From DATFVA01 sp963800255 (GTDB lineage Bacteria > Bacteroidota > Ignavibacteria > Ignavibacteriales > Ignavibacteriaceae), in assembly GCA_963800255.1 (NCBI GenBank), contig CAWDAK010000008.1, forward strand, positions 186,001 through 250,000: 64,000 nucleotides of DNA. Reading direction: 5' to 3'. The translations under genes and the position numbers were made by a program. Of the stretch, positions 56,239-64,000 are shown one piece after another (the stretch's first letter is position 1; each line of letters opens with the position of its first letter). A model generated the notes under the pieces. It had not been told where the DNA came from, searched no databases, and saw only the letters and a program-made list of their open reading frames with translations.

Positions 56239-56885
56239 TTTACGTCCTGCACGGTTATCTTGTAATTCTGGATAACTATCTTTTCGCTGCAAAGTTCCAG
56301 GTCAGATTTTTCATTTGATGCAATAAGTACAATGCTGTCACGCCCTGCTTCGCGTATAATATTGTAAACGGATTCCTTACCTTCATCATCAAGGTTGGAT
56401 GTGGGTTCATCAAGTATGAGCATCTGCGGTGCATGCATTAGTGCAAAAATAAATTTCATCCTCTGCTTCATACCGGAGGAATAGGTTTTAACAAGGTCAT
56501 CCTTCCGGTCGTATAACAAAAATATTTTAAGAAGGTAATCGATTCTTTCTTTGTTTAAAGGAACGTTTCTTATATCGGCCACCAATTCCAGGTTCTCCAG
56601 GGCGGTGAATTCTTCGTATAGAACCAGGTACGGGGAAACGAAACCAATATAGTTATGAAGCTTTTCGGGAGTAATGTCTTTACCTTCAATTGTATGCTTT
56701 ACTTTTCCTTTTGATGGGGAAATAATCCCTGCAATGATTTTAACAAGGGTTGATTTGCCTGAACCGTTGGGTCCGGAAATTCCATAGACTCCATTCTTAT
56801 CAAAACCGAAGCTCAAGCCGGAGAATATGATCCTTCTCCCGAAGGTTTTACTTAATGATTCCGCGTGTACTGAAAAATTACTCAT
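56235..56885 (-). CDS. ccmA: heme exporter ATP-binding protein CcmA
   Basis: This 216-residue ABC ATPase has Walker A GPNGSGKST (38-46), signature YSSGMKQR (135-142) and Walker B MLILDEP (155-161). It powers the release of holo-CcmE by the CcmABCD complex. Its ATG overlaps the stop of the upstream MXAN_6640-like gene by 8 bp, so the ccm genes are translationally coupled to it. Confidence 0.93.
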   Translation of the reverse strand: MSNFSVHAESLSKTFGRRIIFSGLSFGFDKNGVYGISGPNGSGKSTLVKIIAGIISPSKGKVKHTIEGKDITPEKLHNYIGFVSPYLVLYEEFTALENLELVADIRNVPLNKERIDYLLKIFLLYDRKDDLVKTYSSGMKQRMKFIFALMHAPQMLILDEPTSNLDDEGKESVYNIIREAGRDSIVLIASNEKSDLELCSEKIVIQNYKITVQDVK

Positions 56886-58548
56886 TAAATATAACCAGCT
56901 TCCCTATTCTTTTTTCATTACCCGAACGGGTTATGAACACATATACTCCCGAGGGAACCTGCTTATTTTTATTATCCAGTCCGTTCCATTTCATTACCTT
57001 TTGTCCCGACGTATAATCAAAGGGTTTGGTGACTGAATATACAAGTTCCATGGCAGATGTATAGACGTTAAGGCTTGCCTCAGAACCTCCGCTGCTTTTT
57101 ACAGGGAAATATATAGTACTATTTCTGCCATACCTGAAGGGATTAGGAAAAGCATAATCGGAAAGTTCCAGGGGAATCTGACCTTCCCTTATCAGGTAAT
57201 TGTTGAAGAACTCTGAAGATGCCCACATTGAGGGCTGACCGGTTGTAAGTTTGGAATAATAAATCCCTGTCAGCTGCTGACTTCCGGGTTCATTGTGATT
57301 GTACACATAATACGTGAAAGGATAGAATGTAAGAGTGTTATCTATACCGTTTGCATAATCTGTATTGGTTACCAGAACTGTAAGCGTGTCGCTGTTAGCC
57401 TGGTCAATAAAATCAACAAAATTATTTGACGTTGGATGAGCATTTATGGTTACATTTATAGAAGGAGGGCTGAACTCTATAAGTGATGAAAGCCGGATTA
57501 CAGGATAATTAACGGCTTCCTCAAAATATTGACCCGGCACAGCCCGGTAGCCGGTGAAGAACGTCCATATCCCGAATTTGTTAAGCTCATTGCCGAAGCT
57601 TGTACCGTTCTCAAAGAGGGAGGAATTTATTGCATTTAATGCCCTCATAGAAGGCATCTTTTCCCACTGGGATTTAATTATATCATACCCGAATTTATCC
57701 TTCATGTAAATATTCCAGATGGCAATATTATACCCTGAATTTTCTGAAAATGCCCGTTCGGTATTCCTGAAATAATCATTCATATATCCGTAATAATCAT
57801 TTACAGAATCAAATACGAATTCTTCCATTGAGGTTGAAGTAAGCTCATAAAAAAACAGGTCCTGATCTCTGAAAATATAATTTCCTACCTGTATGGCATG
57901 ATGAAACTCATGGGCTGCAGTTACCCTGGCAGCATCAATACCGTGAGTATAAAATCCTGAGCCGAATTTATAATCAACCCTGATGAAAGATGTTAACCTG
58001 GGTTCGGGACCAACCTGGGATTCAAAATATGTTTCTCCGTAGAAATTACCCATGGGAACTATATAAACGTCGTACTTACTGTCGCCCCCGACACTGTCAG
58101 GAGGCAGACCCGTCTGTGTATCCTCGGGCGGCGGCGGGTAGCCAAGATAATTAACTTCAAAATTATAGGATGAATCCAGAGCAGACGCAAAATCGTTTAT
58201 GTCATACTGAGGAGCGAAAGTCCCTGATGAGTAATAATGAACCCGGAAGAATCCTGAGGGAGAAACGATGCTTGCATCTGTAGGCGGACGGTCAGTAAGA
58301 ACTTTCAGCATACTCTGCTGGGATTCAGTGAATTCGTTGAAATGCATAAATACCTCTGCGGCTGCACCGAAACCGCATTTATTCCGGACTGAGTCCTCTT
58401 TAACATTCCCCGGCATTTCAGCAGCATTGTAGTTATGGGCATTCACATAATAATTATACAGGGAATCCAGCCTTACCCTGCTCCACTCCTGGGAGAAACC
58501 GGTGACGTATAGAAATGGGATCAATAACAGCAGCAGCTTTCTACTCAT
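56878..58548 (-). CDS. secreted MXAN_6640-like putative metallopeptidase with T9SS tail
   Basis: This 556-residue protein has a signal peptide (MSRKLLLLLIPFLYVTGFSQ) and a peptidase-like middle with AAHEFHHAIQVGNY (HEFHH at 213-217) and TSTSMEEFVFDSVNDY downstream, a likely third-ligand region. This pattern is the MXAN_6640 family, a putative zinc peptidase group. A T9SS type A-like tail begins at DYAFPNPFRYGRNSTIYFPV (about 470) and ends GVYVFITRSGNEKRIGKLVI. It is expected on the cell surface; substrate unknown. It sits between an FG-GAP protein and ccmA with overlapping ends, so it shares the operon. Confidence 0.85.
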   Translation of the reverse strand: MSRKLLLLLIPFLYVTGFSQEWSRVRLDSLYNYYVNAHNYNAAEMPGNVKEDSVRNKCGFGAAAEVFMHFNEFTESQQSMLKVLTDRPPTDASIVSPSGFFRVHYYSSGTFAPQYDINDFASALDSSYNFEVNYLGYPPPPEDTQTGLPPDSVGGDSKYDVYIVPMGNFYGETYFESQVGPEPRLTSFIRVDYKFGSGFYTHGIDAARVTAAHEFHHAIQVGNYIFRDQDLFFYELTSTSMEEFVFDSVNDYYGYMNDYFRNTERAFSENSGYNIAIWNIYMKDKFGYDIIKSQWEKMPSMRALNAINSSLFENGTSFGNELNKFGIWTFFTGYRAVPGQYFEEAVNYPVIRLSSLIEFSPPSINVTINAHPTSNNFVDFIDQANSDTLTVLVTNTDYANGIDNTLTFYPFTYYVYNHNEPGSQQLTGIYYSKLTTGQPSMWASSEFFNNYLIREGQIPLELSDYAFPNPFRYGRNSTIYFPVKSSGGSEASLNVYTSAMELVYSVTKPFDYTSGQKVMKWNGLDNKNKQVPSGVYVFITRSGNEKRIGKLVIFNE

Positions 58549-60695
58549 TAAAGTTCCCTGATCGTGATACAGTTTTCATTATCATCAATATATATAATAT
58601 GGTAGTTACGGGAATTCATATTCTTAATAAAAAAAGACCTTGAGTTTACATTTTCCATAAGCAGACTGCGCGTAATGGTTTCGTTCCCGTCCGTGAGTCC
58701 AAGCGACTTAATATTCTTTTGAACGGGATTATAGTAACAGACTTTTTGCCTGCCGTTAAATCCAAGGGTTCCAAAAAATAATTGATTTTTATCTTTTATC
58801 CTAAGACCCGGACCCGAAGTATTTTTTCCCGAGATGGTGAATGCATTCGGACCCAGGAAAAAAATTAAATCGTTTTTGTCTTTTGAGCTTAAAAAACCAT
58901 ACAGGGCAGAGTTTTCCTTATTCAAAAAATTTCCTGCATAAAGGAAAACGTCCTGTCCGTTTTTAATATGCGTTTCAAATTCCGAATTTTTGCTGCCTGC
59001 TTCCAGGAACCTCTCCCCTATTACCAGGTCAGAATCCTCAACAGCATAGAAAACCTCAGGTTTGTTATATATAGATAGTGCGGCATCAGAGACGTTCTGT
59101 CTTAATCCTGCAAATGTATAATATTTATATTCCCCCTGGTCATAAAAATAAGTAGTTACCCCGAGGTTATTGTCCTTAATGAATGCGGCATAAAGCCTGC
59201 CTGTGCTTTCATTAACCTTAATATCCTTTATCCTGCCCGGGGCATACAGTGAACTTCTCTTAAACTTGTTCTTTACCAGGTCCACATTAATTACTCCAAT
59301 TAATTTATTATCTCTTCTATAACAATAAAATGTTTTTTGTCCCGGCAGTTTATTGTTTACCACAATTCTATTTTCATTTTCGAATAGCGGAACCGGAAAC
59401 CAGGTATCGGGTATCCCGGAATTATTCCTTATTATAAGGTTTAACGTTTTATTGAATCCATCAATAAAACAGAGATCGTTTATTGTATTGTTTCCCCTGT
59501 CATAAAATGATACTGCTGTAGGATAGGCCCCGGCTGCGATACTTACTTCATCGGAGATTGATGCCAGGTTGGAGATAAGGTAATACCTGCCCTCGTTGTT
59601 TAGGACTATGATACCGTTAACGAATTTACTGTAATAAGGAATTATATCCTCAAGAGAATTTTTTTTCAGGTACAGCAGTTCCTGGTAGAACTTCCTGTTA
59701 TCCCGGCTGAAAATAAGCGAGAGTGTTCCATTCTGCCTGTTGATATAGGCTAAATCAATTAGTCCATCCCTGTTAAAATCGCCTGTTATAACTTTATCGG
59801 CTCCATACTTAGTATTTATAATTACCGTGTCTTCGTATGATGATGTAAAATCGCCGTAATAAATAATTATAGAGTTATCTTCTGTGAACACCAGGTCTGT
59901 GTATGAATCGAGGTCGAGATCCGTGGATTGAAGTGAGTTTACAGGACTGCTGAAAGAGATTTCCCTGACTTTGTTAAAGTTCCCTTTACTGTTATTGTAT
60001 AAAAACTGCAGCTTGTTAGAAAACATTTCCAATGCTGCTATGTCGGGATAACCATCGCTATTAAGATCAGCAAATACAGCCTCGGCGTAACTGGTTTTTT
60101 CAATTATCTTTTTCTCACGCAGCTTCCCCTCCTGGTAGATCAATGAAAGTCCGTTAAAGGCACTCCCTGAAACCAGCAGTTCAGGAATTCCGTCGTCATT
60201 AACGTCGCCTGTACTCAAGTTCTCAGGATACGTATTGAAGCTCACATTATCCTCTTCAGAAGGGTAGCCCTCATTATTGAACTTCAGTATACCTGCACAA
60301 CTTTGCTTCCGGGAAATAAAAGCATAGCCTGATATCCTGTTGCTTCTATCGCGCAGATACTGAATAGCCGAGATCCCGCGGCTGATACCGTAAGTATGAG
60401 GTGATCCGAAGGTTCCACTCTGGCCGCCGTTTATAGAAGTTACAGTTTTGCTTGAAGGGTTAAAAAAAAGAAGGTCAGTGTATGAATCATCATTATAATT
60501 TAGAGAGAATAATTTCCGGCTGGAGGAGGAGTCGACTTTAAAATCCTGGTACTTGCAGAAGCCGTTGACCGGGACCTGCGGATAACTGTCGTATGAGAGC
60601 AGAATTAATAAAAAGAGGAGGCTAACTTTTCTTTTTACGGGATTGAAGTCTGTTCTCCCTTCTCTTAAGTGCTTCTTCAAATCTTCTTTTTTCAT
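58548..60695 (-). CDS. secreted FG-GAP/VCBS-repeat protein
   Basis: This protein of about 715 residues has beta-propeller-type FG-GAP/VCBS repeats: STGDVNDDGIPELLVSG, FADLNSDGYPDIAALEM, STDLDLDSYTDLVFTED and TGDFNRDGLIDLAYINR each show a D-x-D-x-D-G-x-x-D calcium loop. The N-terminal hydrophobic stretch VSLLFLLILLSYDSYPQ looks like a signal peptide. I suggest ATG 60695 (MKKEDLKKHLREG...), but the true start is uncertain because the whole N-region overlaps the end of the thioesterase gene; the longer frame reaches 60746. There is no T9SS tail. The stop overlaps the start of the next gene (A of ATG/TAA at 58548), showing coupling. Confidence 0.75.
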   Translation of the reverse strand: MKKEDLKKHLREGRTDFNPVKRKVSLLFLLILLSYDSYPQVPVNGFCKYQDFKVDSSSSRKLFSLNYNDDSYTDLLFFNPSSKTVTSINGGQSGTFGSPHTYGISRGISAIQYLRDRSNRISGYAFISRKQSCAGILKFNNEGYPSEEDNVSFNTYPENLSTGDVNDDGIPELLVSGSAFNGLSLIYQEGKLREKKIIEKTSYAEAVFADLNSDGYPDIAALEMFSNKLQFLYNNSKGNFNKVREISFSSPVNSLQSTDLDLDSYTDLVFTEDNSIIIYYGDFTSSYEDTVIINTKYGADKVITGDFNRDGLIDLAYINRQNGTLSLIFSRDNRKFYQELLYLKKNSLEDIIPYYSKFVNGIIVLNNEGRYYLISNLASISDEVSIAAGAYPTAVSFYDRGNNTINDLCFIDGFNKTLNLIIRNNSGIPDTWFPVPLFENENRIVVNNKLPGQKTFYCYRRDNKLIGVINVDLVKNKFKRSSLYAPGRIKDIKVNESTGRLYAAFIKDNNLGVTTYFYDQGEYKYYTFAGLRQNVSDAALSIYNKPEVFYAVEDSDLVIGERFLEAGSKNSEFETHIKNGQDVFLYAGNFLNKENSALYGFLSSKDKNDLIFFLGPNAFTISGKNTSGPGLRIKDKNQLFFGTLGFNGRQKVCYYNPVQKNIKSLGLTDGNETITRSLLMENVNSRSFFIKNMNSRNYHIIYIDDNENCITIREL

Positions 60696-61095
60696 CTTCC
60701 GATTCAGGAATAATCTCATTCGTCTTAACCGGCTTTCCATTCTCATCCACGCTTACGAAGGTTAAATATGCAGAATTTGTATGGACCCTGTGCCCTATTC
60801 TGAATGATTCAGCAAATACTTTAACCCCTACCTCCATAGAGGTTGTGAATGCCCGGTTAACCGAAGCGTTAAGGGTAACAGCATCACCAAGGTTTATGGG
60901 ATGATGAAAATCTATGCGGTCAACAGAAGCAGTTACGCAAACATAGTTAGAATGTTTGGCAGCGCATAATGCCGCGCAGATATCTATCCAGTGCATAAGC
61001 TGGCCGCCGAGAAGTTTTCCAAGCTGGTTGGTATGGTTAGGGAGCACCAGCTCAGTCATAATCATTTTACTGTCATTTACTTTTTTAACAGCCAT
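60622..61095 (-). CDS. acyl-CoA thioesterase, hotdog fold
   Basis: This 157-residue single-hotdog protein of the YciA/BFIT type has TELVLPNHTNQLGKLLGGQL (14-33, the usual N-x-x-G-x-x-x-GG motif), MHWIDICAALCAAKHS (active-site Asp region), VDRIDFHHPINLGDAV and a conserved Thr/Ser strand. The charged tail EDEKRRFEEALKRRENR is typical of the family. It hydrolyses acyl-CoA in the cytoplasm. It starts one base after the bamD stop and overlaps the next gene, so it is inside the bamD-ccm operon. Confidence 0.9.
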   Translation of the reverse strand: MAVKKVNDSKMIMTELVLPNHTNQLGKLLGGQLMHWIDICAALCAAKHSNYVCVTASVDRIDFHHPINLGDAVTLNASVNRAFTTSMEVGVKVFAESFRIGHRVHTNSAYLTFVSVDENGKPVKTNEIIPESEDEKRRFEEALKRRENRLQSRKKKS

Positions 61096-61857
61096 TTACC
61101 TGGAAGAGGATAATTGATTTTCAAGTTTCGACCGGAGATTTTTCAGCTCATCCAGCCTCTTGTTCTCCGGATACTTCTCAATGAACTTATCTATCTCATT
61201 GATAGCAGTGCTGCTGCTGTTTCTTTCAACAAGAACGTTTATCTTATTATACATTGCCATTGGAGCATAAGGTGTGTCATGATAATTGTCTATAACTTCA
61301 TCATAATATATTAGAGCGGCCTTCAGGTAATCCATTTTTTCATATATACCGGCGATTGAATAGGTTTTTTCTGCCAGTTTATTATTCAATTCATCTATCT
61401 TTTTTTCAGCCTCAGGAACTTTTTCATTGGTGGGGAAGAAATCTATGAATGCCTGGAATTCCTGTATTGCCTTCCTTGTATATTTCTGATCCAGGTTAAA
61501 GTTGGGAGAAAGTTCATAATAACAATCTGCAAGGAGATACTGAGATTCAGGTACGAATTCGCTTGCGGGCATATTTTTAATCAGCTTGCTGAACTCGAAC
61601 GCGGCCATTATATATTCGTTCCTGGCAAACCGTGTTTTAGCCAGGTAAAACTGTGCGTCATCTGAAATTGTACTTCCGGGATATTGAAGCAGGATAGCCT
61701 GGAACTCGTTAATTGCTTCAAGATAATCTTCATTGTTGTAAAGGCTGATGGCGTATGAAAGGCGGTTTTGGCCCGTCATATTAGTAGTATCTACGCTCGA
61801 GGAACACCCCTCAAAAACTATAAGAAATAATACAGGAATAAAAAATAGATATTTCAT
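61096..61857 (-). CDS. bamD: outer-membrane protein assembly factor BamD
   Basis: This 253-residue lipoprotein (signal MKYLFFIPVLFLIVFEGC, lipobox Cys18) carries TPR-like repeats: YAISLYNNEDYLEAINEFQ, FYLAKTRFARNEYIMAAFE, QYLLADCYYELSPNFNLDQ (a family-typical segment before KYTRKAIQEFQ), and DYLKAALIYYDEVIDNYHD. BamD belongs to the BAM complex that inserts barrels into the outer membrane. The length matches the family (about 245-270). It heads the gene string leading to ccmABCDEF. Confidence 0.9.
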   Translation of the reverse strand: MKYLFFIPVLFLIVFEGCSSSVDTTNMTGQNRLSYAISLYNNEDYLEAINEFQAILLQYPGSTISDDAQFYLAKTRFARNEYIMAAFEFSKLIKNMPASEFVPESQYLLADCYYELSPNFNLDQKYTRKAIQEFQAFIDFFPTNEKVPEAEKKIDELNNKLAEKTYSIAGIYEKMDYLKAALIYYDEVIDNYHDTPYAPMAMYNKINVLVERNSSSTAINEIDKFIEKYPENKRLDELKNLRSKLENQLSSSR

Positions 61858-61928
61858 AGAAAGCGGTTTTATAATAATTTAATTAAGAAAAATAACCAAA
61901 TTAACATAGTAGTCAAAGGTATTTATTG

Positions 61929-62534
61929 CTACTTACTCCTTATCGTGAAGAAAAGAATCACTGCAAGAGCGGCCGTACCTACGGCTATTACAGGTTCGAG
62001 GATTCCAGAAAAGAAGGGTTCGGAGGCAAGACTGCCATGGGTAAAAGGCCAGGCGGGGTTTTCATATGTATTAACACTATCTACAGCAACAGTATCCTGG
62101 TAGGTAAAATTAAAGTTATGAGTTGTTATCGTTCTGCCGGAAAAATTGCCGCTTCCGGAAAGGGTCAGTCTGCGGGGAACAAGGTAATCCCCTAAAAAAC
62201 CATCCCGGAATATATCCCCGTATGAAGTTGAAGCTTCTTTTATTACATACTGCAATCCGAAGGCATTATCGTGATCAACAAGTTTATATCCCTTTCCTGT
62301 GAGGTTAGAGATTATTTGCGAGTTAAAGACGGCATATGCTCCCGCTTCCGTATCCAGGCTGATATTCTTTACTGTGTCTGGAAGGAGCTCTGTGAGTTCA
62401 ACAAGTGAAGAGTCTACCAGCTGATCAAAAACCTGAAGGTTGGTTTTTCCCTGCCCTCTGCAGGTAACAACCGACAGGAGAATTATTCCTGTAAGCAGTT
62501 CTAAAAATCCGGTTGTCCAATGTCTCTTAAGCAA
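61929..62534 (-). CDS. exported protein with a C-terminal membrane helix, unknown function
   Basis: This 201-residue protein has an N-terminal hydrophobic segment (FLELLTGIILLSVVTC) and a C-terminal TM helix (LEPVIAVGTAALAVILFFTIR) ending in a basic residue pair. The middle includes FDQLVDSSLVELTELLP, AGAYAVFNSQIISNLTGKGY and a beta stretch (RRLTLSGSGNFSGRTITTHN). I cannot assign a family. The layout resembles small envelope proteins handling lipoprotein or curli-type secretion, but nothing proves it. It lies between htpX and bamD on the same strand, 71 bp from bamD. Confidence 0.6.
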   Translation of the reverse strand: MLKRHWTTGFLELLTGIILLSVVTCRGQGKTNLQVFDQLVDSSLVELTELLPDTVKNISLDTEAGAYAVFNSQIISNLTGKGYKLVDHDNAFGLQYVIKEASTSYGDIFRDGFLGDYLVPRRLTLSGSGNFSGRTITTHNFNFTYQDTVAVDSVNTYENPAWPFTHGSLASEPFFSGILEPVIAVGTAALAVILFFTIRSK

Positions 62535-62622
62535 TACAGATAATCTTTTTTCTTAAGGAAAATTTAATTGCTAATTTAGGCAATTCTCCTGTCCATCTTC
62601 AAGAAGTATTTAATTATAACTT

Positions 62623-63468
62623 TTATATCTTTTCAGCAGCCAGCTTTTCAAGCCGCTTTATTCTTTCCTCTATAGGCGGGTGTGTGGAAAAAAGCTTCAT
62701 AACACCGCCGCCGTGCAGGGGATTTATTATAAACATATGAGCTGTTGCGGGACTGGAATTATTCAAAGGCTTAACTTCATTGCCGGCAGATATTTTACGA
62801 AGTGCTGATGCCAGTGCAAGAGGACTGCCTGAGATTTCTGCACCGCCTGCATCTGCAGCAAATTCACGTGATCTTGACACTGCTAACTGCAGCATTGTTG
62901 CCGCTACCGGGGCAAGGATTAATAGAAAAAGTGACGATATCCCCCCATCATCGTCGTCTCTGCCTCTGCCGAACATCATTGCCCAGCCTGCCATTTGAGC
63001 AACAAAAGTTATAGTTCCAACCAGTGTTGCCGCAATTGTACCAGTAAGCATATCCCTGTGTTTAACATGCGCTAGTTCATGAGAAATTACTCCGGCCAGC
63101 TCAGCATTGCTTAGTCCTTTCAATATCCCCGTCGTAGCGGCTACGGCGGCATGTTCAGGATTCCTACCGGTTGCGAAAGCATTGGGAGTAGGATCGTTGA
63201 TTATATAAACTTTGGGCATAGGAAGGTTTGCATTTGACGCAAGCTGTTCTACCAGCGTGTAAAACTTCGGGGCTGTTTCAGCTGTTGCTTCTTTCGCCCT
63301 GTACATTGAAAGCACAACTTTGTCTGAAAACCAGTAGGCGCCAAAGTTCATCATAAGTGCAAATATAAATGCAATGGTCATGCCCGTGGAGCCGCCAAGA
63401 TAGTATCCTACGAGCAGGAATAAAATCATCATAACTGTCATCATAAAGACAGTCTTAAGGGTATTCAT
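62623..63468 (-). CDS. htpX: membrane zinc metallopeptidase HtpX (M48)
   Basis: This 281-residue protein has two N-terminal TM helices, zinc motif HELAH at 130-134 followed by VKHRDML, two more TM helices, and SREFAADAGGAEIS with the third ligand Glu. It ends with FSTHPPIEERIKRLEKL, the family signature. HtpX degrades misfolded membrane proteins at the inner membrane. The length fits the family (about 285). The zinc-ribbon protein ending at 63583 lies 114 bp upstream. Confidence 0.94.
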   Translation of the reverse strand: MNTLKTVFMMTVMMILFLLVGYYLGGSTGMTIAFIFALMMNFGAYWFSDKVVLSMYRAKEATAETAPKFYTLVEQLASNANLPMPKVYIINDPTPNAFATGRNPEHAAVAATTGILKGLSNAELAGVISHELAHVKHRDMLTGTIAATLVGTITFVAQMAGWAMMFGRGRDDDDGGISSLFLLILAPVAATMLQLAVSRSREFAADAGGAEISGSPLALASALRKISAGNEVKPLNNSSPATAHMFIINPLHGGGVMKLFSTHPPIEERIKRLEKLAAEKI

Positions 63469-63582
63469 TATTTCTCCGGAAATTGTAATTCAAAATTTAC
63501 TTAATGAGTAAAGTTAATTCAAGGAAACGTACCGGCCCGCAAAAACAGCGGACAGGTACAAATCTTAAACAAATTCCAGAGA

Positions 63583-64000
63583 TTAAAGGTTTCCTTGAGG
63601 ATTAAGGGTATGACCGCATTTTGAGCAGAATATGCTTCCGGCATCATTTTGCGCGCCGCAGACCGTGCAGTGAACAGCATTTGCAAATTGCAGCTCATCT
63701 ATTGAAGTAACAGTAACGGCCCTGTTTTCGGTAATTATCTGGTACAGATTAATAGCAAATGCGGCAATAAGTATGATAAGCGAGAGGTAATAGCCCCACT
63801 CATACGATACCTCAATAATTTTAAAATCAAAATCCCCCGTCACCTCCCCGCCTATACTTGATCTTAAAAACAACAGCATCAATGCCCCCAGTGCTCCTGC
63901 AATTAACGAAAGCATTCTTGAATAGCGGGGAATAAGAGAAACAACAATTCCTAAAAGGGCAAAAATGAAAGCGGCAACCGCAAGCGGTTCCGAGTTTACA
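63583..64000 (-). CDS. zinc-ribbon membrane protein, partial
   Basis: The frame is open to the right edge, so the N-terminus is missing; an internal ATG at 63915 is unlikely to be the start because in-frame hydrophobic sequence (AAFIFALLGIVVSLIP) precedes it. It shows three or so TM helices (including SLIAGALGALMLLFL and YYLSLIILIAAFAINLY) and a C-terminal zinc ribbon with HCTVCGAQ and FCSKCG (C-x2-C ... C-x2-C). Proteins of this type are common and mostly uncharacterised. Confidence 0.75.
   Translation of the reverse strand, partial: VNSEPLAVAAFIFALLGIVVSLIPRYSRMLSLIAGALGALMLLFLRSSIGGEVTGDFDFKIIEVSYEWGYYLSLIILIAAFAINLYQIITENRAVTVTSIDELQFANAVHCTVCGAQNDAGSIFCSKCGHTLNPQGNL

Overview
The window looks like a chromosomal segment of an Ignavibacteria-like member of the Bacteroidota/Chlorobi group. 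The evidence is AT-rich DNA, several proteins with a type IX secretion system (T9SS) type A tail (QNxPNPFNPxTxI...GMYIYxL...KKMLLxK), reg_prop beta-propeller sensors, an ECF sigma/Ser-Thr kinase-TPR pair, and readable TTGACW-N17-TATNAT-like promoters. Genus and species cannot be told from the sequence.

Layout. Positions 1-8780 (minus strand) hold a frameshifted two-component propeller sensor running off the left edge, a 1824-residue multidomain T9SS protein containing a metzincin motif and nine GLSWQG hexapeptides, and two small hypothetical proteins. Positions 8836-9650 are a junk-like strip: an 11-bp minisatellite, the 3' end of a lost amidohydrolase gene, a complete tRNA-Asn with its terminator, and a GIY-YIG nuclease remnant.

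Positions 9679-41965 are the striking part: a minus-strand array of six tandem gene pairs, called X and Y here. X is an exported protein with a near-invariant N-terminal region (two types) and a variable C-terminal domain that always carries HExxH. Y is an exported protein with a variable, HEAT-like N-terminal half and a near-invariant C-terminal half of four beta-sandwich repeats. The variable end of X and the variable start of Y are adjacent, so each pair is one roughly 2-kb variable cassette between conserved flanks. Four copies of a 206-residue T9SS protein (Z) close four of the modules. In transcription order the array reads X6-Y6-Z4, X5-Y5-Z3, X4-Y4, X3-Y3-Z2, X2-Y2, X1(dead)-Y1-Z1. A second copy of the tRNA-Asn 3' end, its terminator and the GIY-YIG remnant lies inside the array at 19869-20018. 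I know of no described system with this layout. The closest analogy is polymorphic toxin/immunity loci, but here both partners look exported and the variable domain resembles a zinc metallopeptidase.

Positions 42461-49474 carry a PEP mutase/isocitrate lyase family enzyme, an unusual PHP-phosphotransferase fusion, a lipoprotein, an outer-membrane barrel, and the sigma factor/kinase pair. Positions 49564-64000 (minus) carry an S46 dipeptidyl-peptidase, a cytochrome c maturation operon ccmABCDEF (with a cysteine-type CcmE) preceded by bamD, a thioesterase and two secreted proteins, then a hypothetical protein, htpX and a partial zinc-ribbon membrane protein.

Caveat: at least six genes are broken by insertions, nearly all of a single base. 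These may be real decay, phase variation or assembly error, and the repeat array is where assembly error is most likely. All comparisons between copies were made by eye, so repeat boundaries are approximate.
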